Counted from the stretch's first letter, positions 17,133 through 25,318 are shown. The stretch: 36,070 bases of DNA from Candidatus Helarchaeota archaeon (GCA_016840125.1 JAEOSY010000171.1:1-36070); one strand, 5' to 3'. Numbers and translations: made by a program. The notes: generated by a model not told the origin, from the letters alone.

Positions 17133-17921
17133 ATGTCAGATATTACTAAACGATTACAAGGGAAAAATGTGTTGATCACGGGTGCAGGAAGTGGGATAGG
17201 AAAAGCAATAGCGGTTTTATTCGCTAAAGAAGGTGCCAACATTGCAGTAAACGATCTAAATGCAGGTAATGCTGAGCAAACTGCAAAGTTAGTTGAGGAT
17301 TTGGGACAAAAAAGTCTCGTGGTGGTGGCTGATGTTTCAGAAAGTAGCCCAGTCAAGGAGATGGTAAAGGCTTGTTGGGCAAATTTTGATCAAATTGACA
17401 TTCTTGTAAACAACGCGGGTATTGGAGGAGCTTTTACAAGTATCACACATCTAAAGGATACACGATGGGATCAAATAATTAAGGTTAACTTGCGGAGCGT
17501 TTTCTTAGTATCAAAATATGTTGCGCGCAAAATGGTTAAAAATAAAGCTCCGAGAGATCAACTCCGAGGCAAAATCATCAATATGTCTTCAATGCGTGGC
17601 AAATCGGGACGGTCGGGATTCGGTGCGTATGGTGCTGCAAAGGCGGGAATAATTATTTTAACTCAAACTTTAGCATATGAATTAGGACCTAAGAGAATTA
17701 CGGTTAACGCAATCTGTCCTGGACTCATTCATACACCTATTTACGGGGCCATCGATATAGAGAACCTTGCAGGTAGCAGTCTCCCAACCTGCCTTCAGAA
17801 TTTCAAACCTGTAGGGTTACCAGAGGATGTGGCAAAGGTAGCCCTGTTCCTCGCGTCAAGCGACAGCGATTTCACGACGGGGCAGAGTATCCCTGTGTCT
17901 GGTGGGCAGGCGTTTGTCTGA
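17133..17921 (+). CDS. FabG-like short-chain dehydrogenase/reductase
   Basis: This 262-aa classical SDR has TGAGSGIG at 16-23, NNAGIGG at 93-99, Ser152/153 (NMSSMRGKSG), Tyr166 and Lys170 (AYGAAKAG), and the PGLIHTP loop after the active site. VNDLNAGNAEQ at the end of beta-2 suggests NAD preference because of the acidic residue. The C-terminal DSDFTTGQSIPVSGGQAFV is standard. It starts at ATG with GGAGTGA at 17119-17125. A TPR membrane gene follows within a few bases, so the two are probably cotranscribed. The substrate is unknown. Confidence 0.9.
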   Translation: MSDITKRLQGKNVLITGAGSGIGKAIAVLFAKEGANIAVNDLNAGNAEQTAKLVEDLGQKSLVVVADVSESSPVKEMVKACWANFDQIDILVNNAGIGGAFTSITHLKDTRWDQIIKVNLRSVFLVSKYVARKMVKNKAPRDQLRGKIINMSSMRGKSGRSGFGAYGAAKAGIIILTQTLAYELGPKRITVNAICPGLIHTPIYGAIDIENLAGSSLPTCLQNFKPVGLPEDVAKVALFLASSDSDFTTGQSIPVSGGQAFV

Positions 17922-17944
17922 AAATAATGTATGAGGGTATTAAG

Positions 17945-18616
17945 ATGAAACGGTATCAGAAGAATCGATTATTCCGGTTAATATCTCGAAATTTAATCCT
18001 TATCATATCAGGGGTGGGATTACTTGTAACCATTCTAGTTCTTGTCCTTGGTCTCTTATTCGCCAAGTTCTCCACGTTGTTCTTTCTAGTACCGATGTGT
18101 GTGGGGATATTGATTCTTGTTTCCTTGGAGCTTATTTTAAAAAATCCGTGGATTATGCCCCAAATTAATTTTTGGCTGAATAAGAAGAAGCTAGAGCAAG
18201 AAGCTGAGGTTTTTAAACAAAGGGATAATAGAATTGGGTTGGCTCTCAGTTTGATAGTACTGGGGGGTTTGTACGGTGATGTGAGGAAGCATGAGATTGA
18301 ACTAGATTATTACTTACACGCGTTAAGCATTTTAAAAGAACTGGATAAGGAGGAAGCTAGTGCGGTCGTGTGTCAACCAATCGCCTCCATCTACGCAAAA
18401 TACAATGAATTTGATCAGGCAGAGCATTACTTTGAGTTAGGTTTAGAATTGAGCAAAAGAGTGGGGGATCTGAGTATGGTTCATAGTTATAACCTTCTTC
18501 TCGGGGAGTTCTATGAGAAGAGAGGGATGGATGAGAGAGCAGCGTCATATTATGCAGAAGCAGACCAAATTAAAAAGTTAGAAAAAGAAACAAATGAAAA
18601 GCTCATTCGAGAATAG
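17945..18616 (+). CDS. Membrane-anchored TPR-like protein
   Basis: The protein has two membrane spans (about residues 15-38 and 45-66 from this start) and a basic N terminus. It then has a cytoplasmic helical part of about 140 residues with TPR-like pairs: IELDYYLHALSILKEL, IYAKYNEFDQAEHYFELGLEL, LLGEFYEKRGMDERAASYYAEA. TPR domains bind other proteins; the partner is unknown. The frame is open from ATG at 17927, but GAGGGT at 17933-17938 sits 6 nt before the ATG at 17945, which I prefer. The last 14 bases overlap the convergent DUF3795 gene. Confidence 0.78.
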   Translation: MKRYQKNRLFRLISRNLILIISGVGLLVTILVLVLGLLFAKFSTLFFLVPMCVGILILVSLELILKNPWIMPQINFWLNKKKLEQEAEVFKQRDNRIGLALSLIVLGGLYGDVRKHEIELDYYLHALSILKELDKEEASAVVCQPIASIYAKYNEFDQAEHYFELGLELSKRVGDLSMVHSYNLLLGEFYEKRGMDERAASYYAEADQIKKLEKETNEKLIRE

Positions 18617-19058
18617 AAGGTAAATCAACTTTACAGCTGGGGCAGCGTCGTGCCCCCCTGAAAGCAAGTGCGCCACATGCTTTGCAAGTCCAATTATTTA
18701 ACTCCCACTCAATCCATTCCTCATCAGACCGTTTCTTGCGGGCGGGAATCGATTTTTTCATGAATTTGTTTGCAAGTGGGAAAGGATAATTTTCAACATG
18801 ATCACATGGCCAATCACCACACTGGTGACAACCAGATAAGCCCTTCTCTTGAACGCAGGCTCGGATGTTACATTGTTCACAGTAAAAATATTTATTTTCG
18901 GAAAGACAACCATCACATTCAATCTGTTCTGGCTTACACCAATAAGCTTTTGCCAGTTTTTGTTTTAGTTTTTCGTTATTCTGTTTATCTGCACAAAAAA
19001 TACTGCAAACTCCGCAGTACAAACCACAGGGTGCTAATAACTTGGGATCAACACTCAT
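18603..19058 (-). CDS. DUF3795-type Cys-rich zinc protein
   Basis: This 151-aa protein has many paired cysteines: APCGLYCGVCSIFC at 10-22, CDGC and CEQCNIRAC in the middle, SGCHQCGDWPCDH, then a C-terminal rubredoxin-like zinc ribbon (WTCKACGALAFRGARRCPSCKVDL). The first part matches the DUF3795 pattern common in archaea and anaerobic bacteria; its function is not known to me. The ATG is preceded by AAGGTGAG, a strong ribosome site. Its 3' end overlaps the TPR gene end to end by 14 bp. Confidence 0.85.
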   Translation of the reverse strand: MSVDPKLLAPCGLYCGVCSIFCADKQNNEKLKQKLAKAYWCKPEQIECDGCLSENKYFYCEQCNIRACVQEKGLSGCHQCGDWPCDHVENYPFPLANKFMKKSIPARKKRSDEEWIEWELNNWTCKACGALAFRGARRCPSCKVDLPSILE

Positions 19059-19197
19059 TTCTAACTCACCTTAATGGATTCGCTCCTGTTCATATTCTTG
19101 GTTTTTGGAACTCTTAGCAGAAAGAGATTCAACTTTCGTCTCAATTTTTCATACGGATCAGAATTAGCCACAATAACAACTCCAATTGTGAAATGAT

Positions 19198-20187
19198 TTA
19201 AGGTAAGAGTATTATTTTAATATTTTCAGATTTGGTTGCCGCGTCAATGGCTTCGTTAATTTGAGTGAGCGGGAATGTAGCAGAGATAAGAGGTTTTACC
19301 TGGACTTTTCCGTTTTGCAACAATTGGATTGCAGGGGGAAATGGGCCACAGCGGCTACCTTGTAATCGCAGTTCACGGACGACGATTTGGGTAAGGTCGG
19401 TCATTGATCGGATGCCACTCGTAGATTTCAGGTTGATTATCCCACGATTACGTACGAGAGAAAGGGCTAGGTCTATTGAATCAGTAGTTCCGGTCGCTTC
19501 AATGACGATATCCGCCCCGATATTTTTAGTTTCTTCCATTACCTTTTTGATTGGATCCTTTTCGAGAGGAATAATGATGTCCGCCCCAAGCTCCTTAGCT
19601 AAATTTAAGTGGGATTTGCTTACAACAATGGCTTTCCGACCTTTGAGTTTAACGATCTGAAGCAATAATAACCCAAGTTTCCCTGCTCCAATAATGACTA
19701 TAGTTTTATCGTTTTCATGTAATGGTTCCATTTCAAATGTTTGAAGTGCAGCAGCCAAAGGCTCTATAAAAGTTGCATCCTCAAAGGGAATATCAAATAT
19801 ATTGTGAAGATTACTTTCTGGGACTTTAATATACTTTGCAAACGCCCCATCTTCGTAAATTCCTATTGCTTTTACTGACAGGCATTGGGTTGGTTGGCCT
19901 GATTTACAAAAATAACAGTTCCCACACGTAAGATTTATTTCAGAGGTGGCTCTATCCCCAACTTGGACGGTTGTAACTTTTTTACCAATTTCAGAAACGA
20001 CACCTGCAAACTCGTGTCCTAAAATTCGTGGAACTGGAATTTGATAAGTCCCCTTTAAAATACTTAAATCAGTTCCGCAAATCCCAACCGCTTTGACTTT
20101 GATGAGAACTTCAGTATCCCTCAACTTGGGAACATTAACGTCCTCCTTCAGAATAATGCCTTTCCCATCAAAAACTGCAGCGAACAT
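19198..20187 (-). CDS. Zinc-dependent medium-chain alcohol/polyol dehydrogenase
   Basis: This medium-chain dehydrogenase carries the catalytic zinc ligands Cys37 (GICGTD), His58/Glu59 (LGHEFAG) and Glu142 (FIEPLAAAL), and a structural zinc site CGNCYFCKSGQPTQC (Cys88, 91, 94, 102). The Rossmann motif IGAGKLG lies at 166-172. At about 329 aa it is slightly shorter than threonine or sorbitol dehydrogenases. It oxidises an alcohol or polyol with NAD(P); the substrate is not clear. TTG at 20193 extends the frame by two codons, but ATG at 20187 is better: the TATA-like element at 20211-20220 predicts transcription from about 20190, a leaderless message. Confidence 0.9.
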   Translation of the reverse strand: MFAAVFDGKGIILKEDVNVPKLRDTEVLIKVKAVGICGTDLSILKGTYQIPVPRILGHEFAGVVSEIGKKVTTVQVGDRATSEINLTCGNCYFCKSGQPTQCLSVKAIGIYEDGAFAKYIKVPESNLHNIFDIPFEDATFIEPLAAALQTFEMEPLHENDKTIVIIGAGKLGLLLLQIVKLKGRKAIVVSKSHLNLAKELGADIIIPLEKDPIKKVMEETKNIGADIVIEATGTTDSIDLALSLVRNRGIINLKSTSGIRSMTDLTQIVVRELRLQGSRCGPFPPAIQLLQNGKVQVKPLISATFPLTQINEAIDAATKSENIKIILLP

Positions 20188-20210
20188 TAACAATAATTGG
20201 AATTGATCAC

Positions 20211-20222
20211 ATTAATATTTAT
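20211..20222. promoter_or_regulatory. Shared divergent promoter core
   Basis: The AT-rich element around AATATT (20214-20219) is placed about 26 nt from the predicted starts on both sides: a leaderless message for the dehydrogenase (ATG 20187), and a start near 20243 for the ACD subunit (ATG 20278, ribosome site AAGGTGGAT at 20265-20273). No second TATA-like element is obvious in the 90-bp gap. Confidence 0.45.
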
Positions 20223-20277
20223 GCATGTGATTGTAGCATTAAAAGTTTCAAGAAGAAAATAGGCAAGGTGGATAATA

Positions 20278-21720
20278 ATGGTAACCACACGGGAACAAAT
20301 TGATGCAATTTTCCACGCCCGAAGTATTGCGACATTTGGAGTCAGTAGTAAAGGGGGAAAGCAAGGGAATTTGTTATTACAAGCATTTTTGGACATGGAA
20401 TTTGATGGTGATTTAGTTCCAATTCATCCGAATGCACCCGAAATAATGGGGCTAAAAGCTTATCCAAGTCTAAAAGCGTATGGGAAACAAGTAGATTATG
20501 CGATTATTTCTTTACATCCATCTAAAGTGTTTGATGCCGTAAAGGATTGCGTAGAATACGGAAGATCGAAGGGTATCAGTATATTCAGCTCAGGCTTTAG
20601 CGAACAAGGGGAAGACGGACGACAGATTGAAGAGCAAATTGCGGAATATGCAAAAGCCAAGGGTACTCGGATCCTCGGACCGAATTGCATGGGTATTTTT
20701 GCACCCTCAACCAAATTATCCTTTTTTCCTGCTTTACCTTCTGAAAAAGGTATTGTGGGGTTCATCTCACAGTCAGGGAGTTTAGCGGTACATTTAAACT
20801 TCATGGCTGCCGTAAAAGGTATTCATTTCTCGAAAATGATCTCCTGTGGGAATGGTGCAGACCTTGACGTCCCTGATTTTTTAGAATATCTCGCCTGGGA
20901 TCCAGAAACAAAAATAATTAGTTGTTATATCGAAGGCATTAAGGATGCCAACCGATTCCTTCAGATTGCGAGGAAAGTATCCAAACAGAAACCGATCATT
21001 GTTTGGAAGGTTGGTGATACCCCTGGGGGAAAAAGGGCAGCCCAATCCCATACGGGCTCAATCAGTGGAGATTCTAACCTGTGGGAGAAAGCATTTAATC
21101 AAGCGGGTATTCTTCGCGTGAATAACCTAAATGAAATGATTGGGCATCTTGGTGCTTTCATACATCCATATCTCCCAAAGGGAAACCGTGTAGTTATTAT
21201 CTCAGGACCAGGCGGACCAGCAGTTTCATCGGCGGATGCTTGTGAAAAAGCAGGACTGCAACTGATATCGCTCTCGCCTAAAACTAGACAAAGTGTAGCG
21301 GATCTTATACCGGAGTTTGGAACCTCTGTTAAAAATCCGGTCGATCTCAGTCTAGCCGTGGCGTTCGATCCCACACTTGTTCCGAGGGTATCAGAAATCG
21401 TTGGTAAAGATGAAAATGTTGATAGCCTATTGATGTATATCTCAACCTTACAGAAGCCCCTTCTCAAAAAGCTGGTGAAGGTCCAAGAGAAAATCAGAAA
21501 GCCCATTGCATTGGTTGTCTGTATTGACCCTGTAGCCTCGTTTGATGGAGTTCCAAGTATTCGGAACTTATTTAATCCAATTCGCCCTCGAAAAATTCCG
21601 AAAATCTTATTAAACCTCAATGAACATGGGATTTCAGTGCATCTAACAGAGCAAGATGCGGCGAAAGCGCTCGTAGCGCTCTGGAAATACCAAAAACATC
21701 TGTACCAAAACCCAAATTAA
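20278..21720 (+). CDS. acdA: ADP-forming acyl/acetyl-CoA synthetase alpha subunit
   Basis: This 480-aa protein matches the alpha chain of archaeal ADP-forming acyl-CoA synthetase, a succinyl-CoA-synthetase-like enzyme that makes ATP from acyl-CoA, ADP and phosphate. It has the CoA-binding Rossmann domain (SIATFGVSSKGGKQGN), LGPNCMGIFAP, ISQSGSLA, and the phospho-accepting His258 in AAQSHTGSISGD. GPGGPAVSSADACE marks the third domain. The beta (ATP-grasp) subunit is not next to it and must be elsewhere. It is divergent from the zinc dehydrogenase. This enzyme would be the ATP-yielding end of the CoA-thioester catabolism suggested by the SDR and dehydratase genes. Confidence 0.9.
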   Translation: MVTTREQIDAIFHARSIATFGVSSKGGKQGNLLLQAFLDMEFDGDLVPIHPNAPEIMGLKAYPSLKAYGKQVDYAIISLHPSKVFDAVKDCVEYGRSKGISIFSSGFSEQGEDGRQIEEQIAEYAKAKGTRILGPNCMGIFAPSTKLSFFPALPSEKGIVGFISQSGSLAVHLNFMAAVKGIHFSKMISCGNGADLDVPDFLEYLAWDPETKIISCYIEGIKDANRFLQIARKVSKQKPIIVWKVGDTPGGKRAAQSHTGSISGDSNLWEKAFNQAGILRVNNLNEMIGHLGAFIHPYLPKGNRVVIISGPGGPAVSSADACEKAGLQLISLSPKTRQSVADLIPEFGTSVKNPVDLSLAVAFDPTLVPRVSEIVGKDENVDSLLMYISTLQKPLLKKLVKVQEKIRKPIALVVCIDPVASFDGVPSIRNLFNPIRPRKIPKILLNLNEHGISVHLTEQDAAKALVALWKYQKHLYQNPN

Positions 21721-21801
21721 TAAGATCGAACTTTGACCATAGTGTGGTATTTTAATCAATTTTTCATCCAAAATTGTCAAAAATAGGGTTGTAGTATTCC
21801 C

Positions 21802-21831
21802 GTGGAGTTTAAATTACACCCTCAATAACAC
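21802..21831 (+). repeat. Direct repeat copy A
   Basis: Thirty bases match copy B at 22089-22118 in 26 positions, and the last 23 match in 21. The copy lies just before the 62-aa gene. Copy B lies at the presumed end of the TnpB element, so this could be a solo transposon end. Confidence 0.55.
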
Positions 21832-21848
21832 TGGTTGGTTTGTAGAAA

Positions 21849-22037
21849 ATGTATCCGAATCAGAAATTTGAAGCAATGTGGAAATTGGCAGATTATACAG
21901 ATGTTTTGATGAATGAAGAGTTTATTTTCCAAATAAATAAAGCATATAATGAAGATGAACGCTTTATTTTAGCGCTATTTTCAAATATCCGCAAATTTAT
22001 GAAAGCTAAAGTGAAAAGCCGTAATTTTTTAAGATAA
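21849..22037 (+). CDS. Duplicated 62-aa protein, copy 1
   Basis: I do not recognise this family. The 62-aa protein is rich in aromatic and charged residues (MYPNQKFEAMWKLADYTDV, then ALFSNIRKFMKAK) and looks all-helical and soluble with a basic C-terminal end. A second copy lies at 25638-25826 with 57 of 62 residues identical. The coding DNA differs at 15 sites, 10 of them silent, which suggests selection on the protein. Similarity starts at the ATG, continues about 10 bases past the stop, then fades. The gene lies between two copies of a 30-bp direct repeat, beside the TnpB gene. GGTTGG upstream is shared by both copies and may be the ribosome site. Confidence 0.75.
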   Translation: MYPNQKFEAMWKLADYTDVLMNEEFIFQINKAYNEDERFILALFSNIRKFMKAKVKSRNFLR

Positions 22038-22088
22038 GCTTCAAATGAGTCAATCCAAAAATTTACAACTCTAAGCCGAGTCCTTACA

Positions 22089-22118
22089 GTAGAGATTAAA
22101 TTACCCCCTTAATAACAC
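22089..22118 (+). repeat. Direct repeat copy B at the presumed TnpB element end
   Basis: This pairs with copy A at 21802-21831 (26 of 30 bases). Read on the minus strand it follows the tnpB stop and hairpin, where the right end of an IS200/IS605 element is expected. Confidence 0.5.
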
Positions 22119-22121
22119 AGA

Positions 22122-22146
22122 GGTAGGTTGTTGAACTGTACCTACC
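22122..22146 (-). repeat. Hairpin at the tnpB 3' end
   Basis: GGTAGGT at 22122-22128 and ACCTACC at 22140-22146 form a perfect 7-bp stem with an 11-nt loop overlapping the tnpB stop codon. Subterminal hairpins are recognised by TnpA in this family, and the same region usually gives the 3' part of the guide RNA (reRNA). Confidence 0.55.
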
Positions 22147-23074
22147 CGAAGGCAGGTGGCTTCCTCGTTCCTTGACCACTGCCCGCCGAAGCAAGTCTTA
22201 CACGATCTCCAGAGGCGTCACTTCCCGTAATCCCTACGGTAGATTTTTTATTTTTAATTATTATAATTCCTTGTTCTTGAAGGATTCGCAACCCTTCTTC
22301 CTTAATATTTTTTGAGGCGTTCACATCTCGGTCATGCGTTGCCCCACATGGACACGTCCAAGTACGCTCGCCCAGTTGTAGGTCATTGTTTATCTGACCG
22401 CAGACTGAACAACGTTTACTGGATGGGAAGAACCGATCCACTTGAACTAGATGTTTGCCTTGCCATTCCATTTTATATTGTAAGTAGGTGGTGAATTGAT
22501 ACCAAGAGAAGTCCAACGTCACGGATTTGGCTAATCCCTTATTGTATTGCTTCATCCCCTCTATATTTAAATCTTCCAAAATGACGGCATCGAACTGGTT
22601 ACTCAAGGAATGGGTGAGTTTATGTGTCCAATCCATTTTTTGATTCTGGATATTCTCATAAAGCTTTGCTAACCTAAACTGCGCCTTCTGCCGATTCTGT
22701 GATCCCTTTTGCTTTCGAGATAGTAATCTATGTAACCGTGTCAATTTGCGCTCTTGGGTGCGATAAAAGCGAGGATTGGTCAATAGTGCTGATTCACTGA
22801 CGAGGAAGTTCGGGGCGGACATATTAAACGCTTCAACTTTATGAAGGGGGATAGTCGAAAGAGGTTCTATGTCAAGTTCTACCTCCGTTGGAATTTGATC
22901 CCGAATTCCCTTATTAAAGTCCACTTTTGAGCGTTTGATTCCCGCATAACACCACTCGCGGAATTCCCCTTCTTCTTGCTTATCGCGTGCTTTAAAAGCT
23001 TCCGTTTCGCATATAGCAGTATCTACAGCCTCTTGCGGGGTTATCGCTTTGATAAAAATCAAATAATTATTCAT
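22142..23074 (-). CDS. tnpB: TnpB (IS200/IS605 OrfB) homolog, shortened, probable RuvC-I Asp-to-Asn change
   Basis: TnpB is the RNA-guided RuvC nuclease of IS200/IS605 elements. The core is clear: NPRFYRTQERKLTRLHRLLSRK, RuvC-II Glu167 in ILEDLNIEGM, zinc finger CSVCG (222/225) and CPCG (241/243), and RuvC-III Asp250 in HDRDVNASKN. The RuvC-I segment before FLVSES reads AFNMSAPN, so Asn84 (AAT, 22822-22824) stands where the family has Asp (GIDxG or FDMS type). One G-to-A change would explain it. Only about 80 residues precede RuvC-I; complete TnpB proteins have roughly 180, so most of the WED/REC region is missing or replaced. The ATG overlaps the end of the upstream membrane-protein gene by 8 bp. 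No TnpA is present. It is either a decaying relic or a domesticated nuclease-dead form. Confidence 0.85.
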   Translation of the reverse strand: MNNYLIFIKAITPQEAVDTAICETEAFKARDKQEEGEFREWCYAGIKRSKVDFNKGIRDQIPTEVELDIEPLSTIPLHKVEAFNMSAPNFLVSESALLTNPRFYRTQERKLTRLHRLLSRKQKGSQNRQKAQFRLAKLYENIQNQKMDWTHKLTHSLSNQFDAVILEDLNIEGMKQYNKGLAKSVTLDFSWYQFTTYLQYKMEWQGKHLVQVDRFFPSSKRCSVCGQINNDLQLGERTWTCPCGATHDRDVNASKNIKEEGLRILQEQGIIIIKNKKSTVGITGSDASGDRVRLASAGSGQGTRKPPAFG

Positions 23075-24029
23075 AATTCCACGTATTATACCATTTCTGA
23101 AGAGTTTCCATCAATCTCATACTCTTGAGCTCAAGTGTAGTAGGCGGATCAGAGACCCAAAAACTAACATTACCGATGAAGATAATTGAGACTTTTGGAG
23201 AATCGTATTTGATTTCACAGACTTTGAAAGTTCGTATCCCCCCTCGCGCGGGAAAAGGTTGAATCGAATGAATCTCCGATAGTGGAATGACGAACTTCTC
23301 TTTTTTCCCGAGAAAGATTAATTGTTTCTCCGTTAAAATAATCTTTCCTTTCTCTCTCCATGGCCACTTTCTAAATCGCTTCCTGACATAGGCGGGATCG
23401 GAGTACCCAACATTCTCAAATACCATTACTATTTCTCCGTTTGGAAAAATACCGTGGATTTTCAATTGATTAGTGATTTCCGTTCTTTGAGTCTCTGTGG
23501 GCTCAAAAAATTCATGTAAGATTTTTTGAAGCTTAACTTGTGAGATAATTTTCCGTTTTTTTGAATTGAAGAAATAAGAAAGAACGCATAGAAAAATGCC
23601 TTCGCTCAAATAAAACCAATTTATTACAGCAGAGAACGGTTGAGTAAAATTAATCACATCAAATTCGAGAATGAAAAGAGGTAGGAGGTAGAGAAAAACG
23701 AAGGTAACATTGATAAGTAAGATAAAGGTTAAAATGAGTTTAAATTCGGCATAAATCTTTTCAATGGCATCATCCTGAGTACTGGGAGGGATCTCATGTA
23801 ATTGTTGACGAGTTAAGAAGAAGTCGAGGCAAACAAGAACACATGAAACCGAGATGAGTAAAAAAAATGTAGAACCGACCCCCATAATATCTCCTGCCCA
23901 TAACATGATCAATGATACAAAGAGAAAATACACCCCCAAGCTCACGATCGCCCGGAACATTCCTGCTAGAAAACGTTCTAGTAATTTACGAGATGCTGAC
24001 TCAGACACTTCAATCCTTTCCTCAACCAT
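23067..24029 (-). CDS. Four-span membrane protein with C-terminal GRAM/PH-like domain
   Basis: This 320-aa protein has membrane spans at about 25-45, 51-72, 97-121 and 135-155. A cytoplasmic C-terminal region from about 195 carries the pattern KGKIILTEKQLIFLGKKEKFVIPLSEIHSI, which resembles GRAM or bacterial PH-like domains that bind membranes or proteins. The assignment is by pattern only. It is preceded on the same strand by the secreted beta-propeller gene (14 bp gap), and its last 8 bp overlap the tnpB start, so the three are probably one transcript. The second PH-like protein in the window (8407-8853) is a different, smaller type. Confidence 0.72.
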   Translation of the reverse strand: MVEERIEVSESASRKLLERFLAGMFRAIVSLGVYFLFVSLIMLWAGDIMGVGSTFFLLISVSCVLVCLDFFLTRQQLHEIPPSTQDDAIEKIYAEFKLILTFILLINVTFVFLYLLPLFILEFDVINFTQPFSAVINWFYLSEGIFLCVLSYFFNSKKRKIISQVKLQKILHEFFEPTETQRTEITNQLKIHGIFPNGEIVMVFENVGYSDPAYVRKRFRKWPWREKGKIILTEKQLIFLGKKEKFVIPLSEIHSIQPFPARGGIRTFKVCEIKYDSPKVSIIFIGNVSFWVSDPPTTLELKSMRLMETLQKWYNTWNYE

Positions 24030-24043
24030 CTTTAGATACTCAT

Positions 24044-25318
24044 TTACTTATATTTCATCTCTATTAGCATTAAGCCAATTACTTCTCCCAGAATGAACAA
24101 AAATACCCATTCAAAGCCTGTGATTTGGATGGGATAAAGCTTGTTTGAGATGAATAAGAAACCACTATCCCAGATAATATCTCCGGCAACGTAAATATTG
24201 TTAAAGGCATCAACTGCGATTCTATTCCCCCAATAGAAGTCATACAAGTCATCATTATAGATAAGTCTGTGCCCTACTGCATCTCCGGAAGGATCGCATT
24301 TCACAATAAATGCGGGATATCGCGTCTTAAAGATATCATCAATCCTTGTGTGCCCCGTTACATAACAATAATTACTAGTATCTACTGCTACATCCGTCAC
24401 TAAAGGCCGCCCTAGGAAATCTAAGGTTTGACGCCAGACTAGATTTCCCTCCGAATCATACTTTAGTAGTCCAGGGTCTCCAACTAAATAACAATTATTC
24501 AACCCATCGACCGCTAAACCAAAGCAACGATCACCTGAATCATAATCATAAGTTTTATTCCAAACTTGGATTCCAGTTGATGTGAATTTTGTGAGGTATA
24601 AATCATAATTTTCAACAGCGAAGCTCGCGGTGGTTCCTGCGAGATAAACATTATTCCCGCTATCAATGGCAACGCCTGTTCCATCTTCGAGTTCCAAACC
24701 GCCATATGTTCGATTCCAGAGTTGAGATCCATTAGTGTCAAACTTTAGTAGTATTCCCTCACCTGAATATGAATTATATTTGTCGATTAAACCTGCAATA
24801 TAACAATAACCCAAAGACTCGACCGCTAGATCCAAGCCCCCATCAGTATTCACCCCACCCCAAGTTTTGTTCCATAAGAGGGTTCCATTTAGATCAAACT
24901 TCGCAAGAAATCCATCCGTCGCACTCACATTGAAACTCTCGGTTGTCCCAGTCAAATATAAAGTATTTTGATCGGTATCAACTGCTAGTGCATAACCCGA
25001 ATCATCTCCTACTCCACCCCACGTCTGGTTCCAAATCATATTACCAGTTAAATTGTATTTCACAATAAATGCATCGTTATCAATTTCCCCGACCAAATAG
25101 CAATTATTATACTGATCTACAGCAACACCATTCCCACTATTTCCCCATAACCGTAACCATTCCATTTCTGTTGAGGTTTCGAACTTGTTTTCACCGTATT
25201 CGTTAATCTTCTCAGAATTTTTATCCCCAATTTCGGTATTACTTATAGAAATAAAGAGCAAACAAATAAAAATAGTGATTATTGTAAATCTTAGAGTCCG
25301 TCTCACCCTGACCCGCAT
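24044..25318 (-). CDS. Secreted/anchored SBBP beta-propeller protein
   Basis: The protein has an N-terminal signal or anchor (RRTLRFTIITIFICLLFISIS) and a C-terminal membrane segment (WVFLFILGEVIGLMLIEM). Between them lie repeats spaced about 50 residues, with WNQTWGG, WNKTWGG, WNRTYGG and WNKTYDY, each followed by AVD and YLxG-type strands, as in SBBP/NHL-like beta-propellers. Many NxT sites suggest N-glycosylation outside the cell. Such proteins usually bind other surface molecules. The frame is open from TTG at 25339, but ATG at 25318 has AGGGGT just upstream and is preferred. It is the first gene of a three-gene minus-strand run with the GRAM-like membrane protein and TnpB. Confidence 0.85.
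   Translation of the reverse strand: MRVRVRRTLRFTIITIFICLLFISISNTEIGDKNSEKINEYGENKFETSTEMEWLRLWGNSGNGVAVDQYNNCYLVGEIDNDAFIVKYNLTGNMIWNQTWGGVGDDSGYALAVDTDQNTLYLTGTTESFNVSATDGFLAKFDLNGTLLWNKTWGGVNTDGGLDLAVESLGYCYIAGLIDKYNSYSGEGILLKFDTNGSQLWNRTYGGLELEDGTGVAIDSGNNVYLAGTTASFAVENYDLYLTKFTSTGIQVWNKTYDYDSGDRCFGLAVDGLNNCYLVGDPGLLKYDSEGNLVWRQTLDFLGRPLVTDVAVDTSNYCYVTGHTRIDDIFKTRYPAFIVKCDPSGDAVGHRLIYNDDLYDFYWGNRIAVDAFNNIYVAGDIIWDSGFLFISNKLYPIQITGFEWVFLFILGEVIGLMLIEMKYK

Noticed and set aside
21809..22118. Possible minimal CRISPR array because of two similar 23-30 bp repeats
   Set aside because: Only two copies, 287 bp apart with a gene between them, not regularly spaced, and no cas genes.
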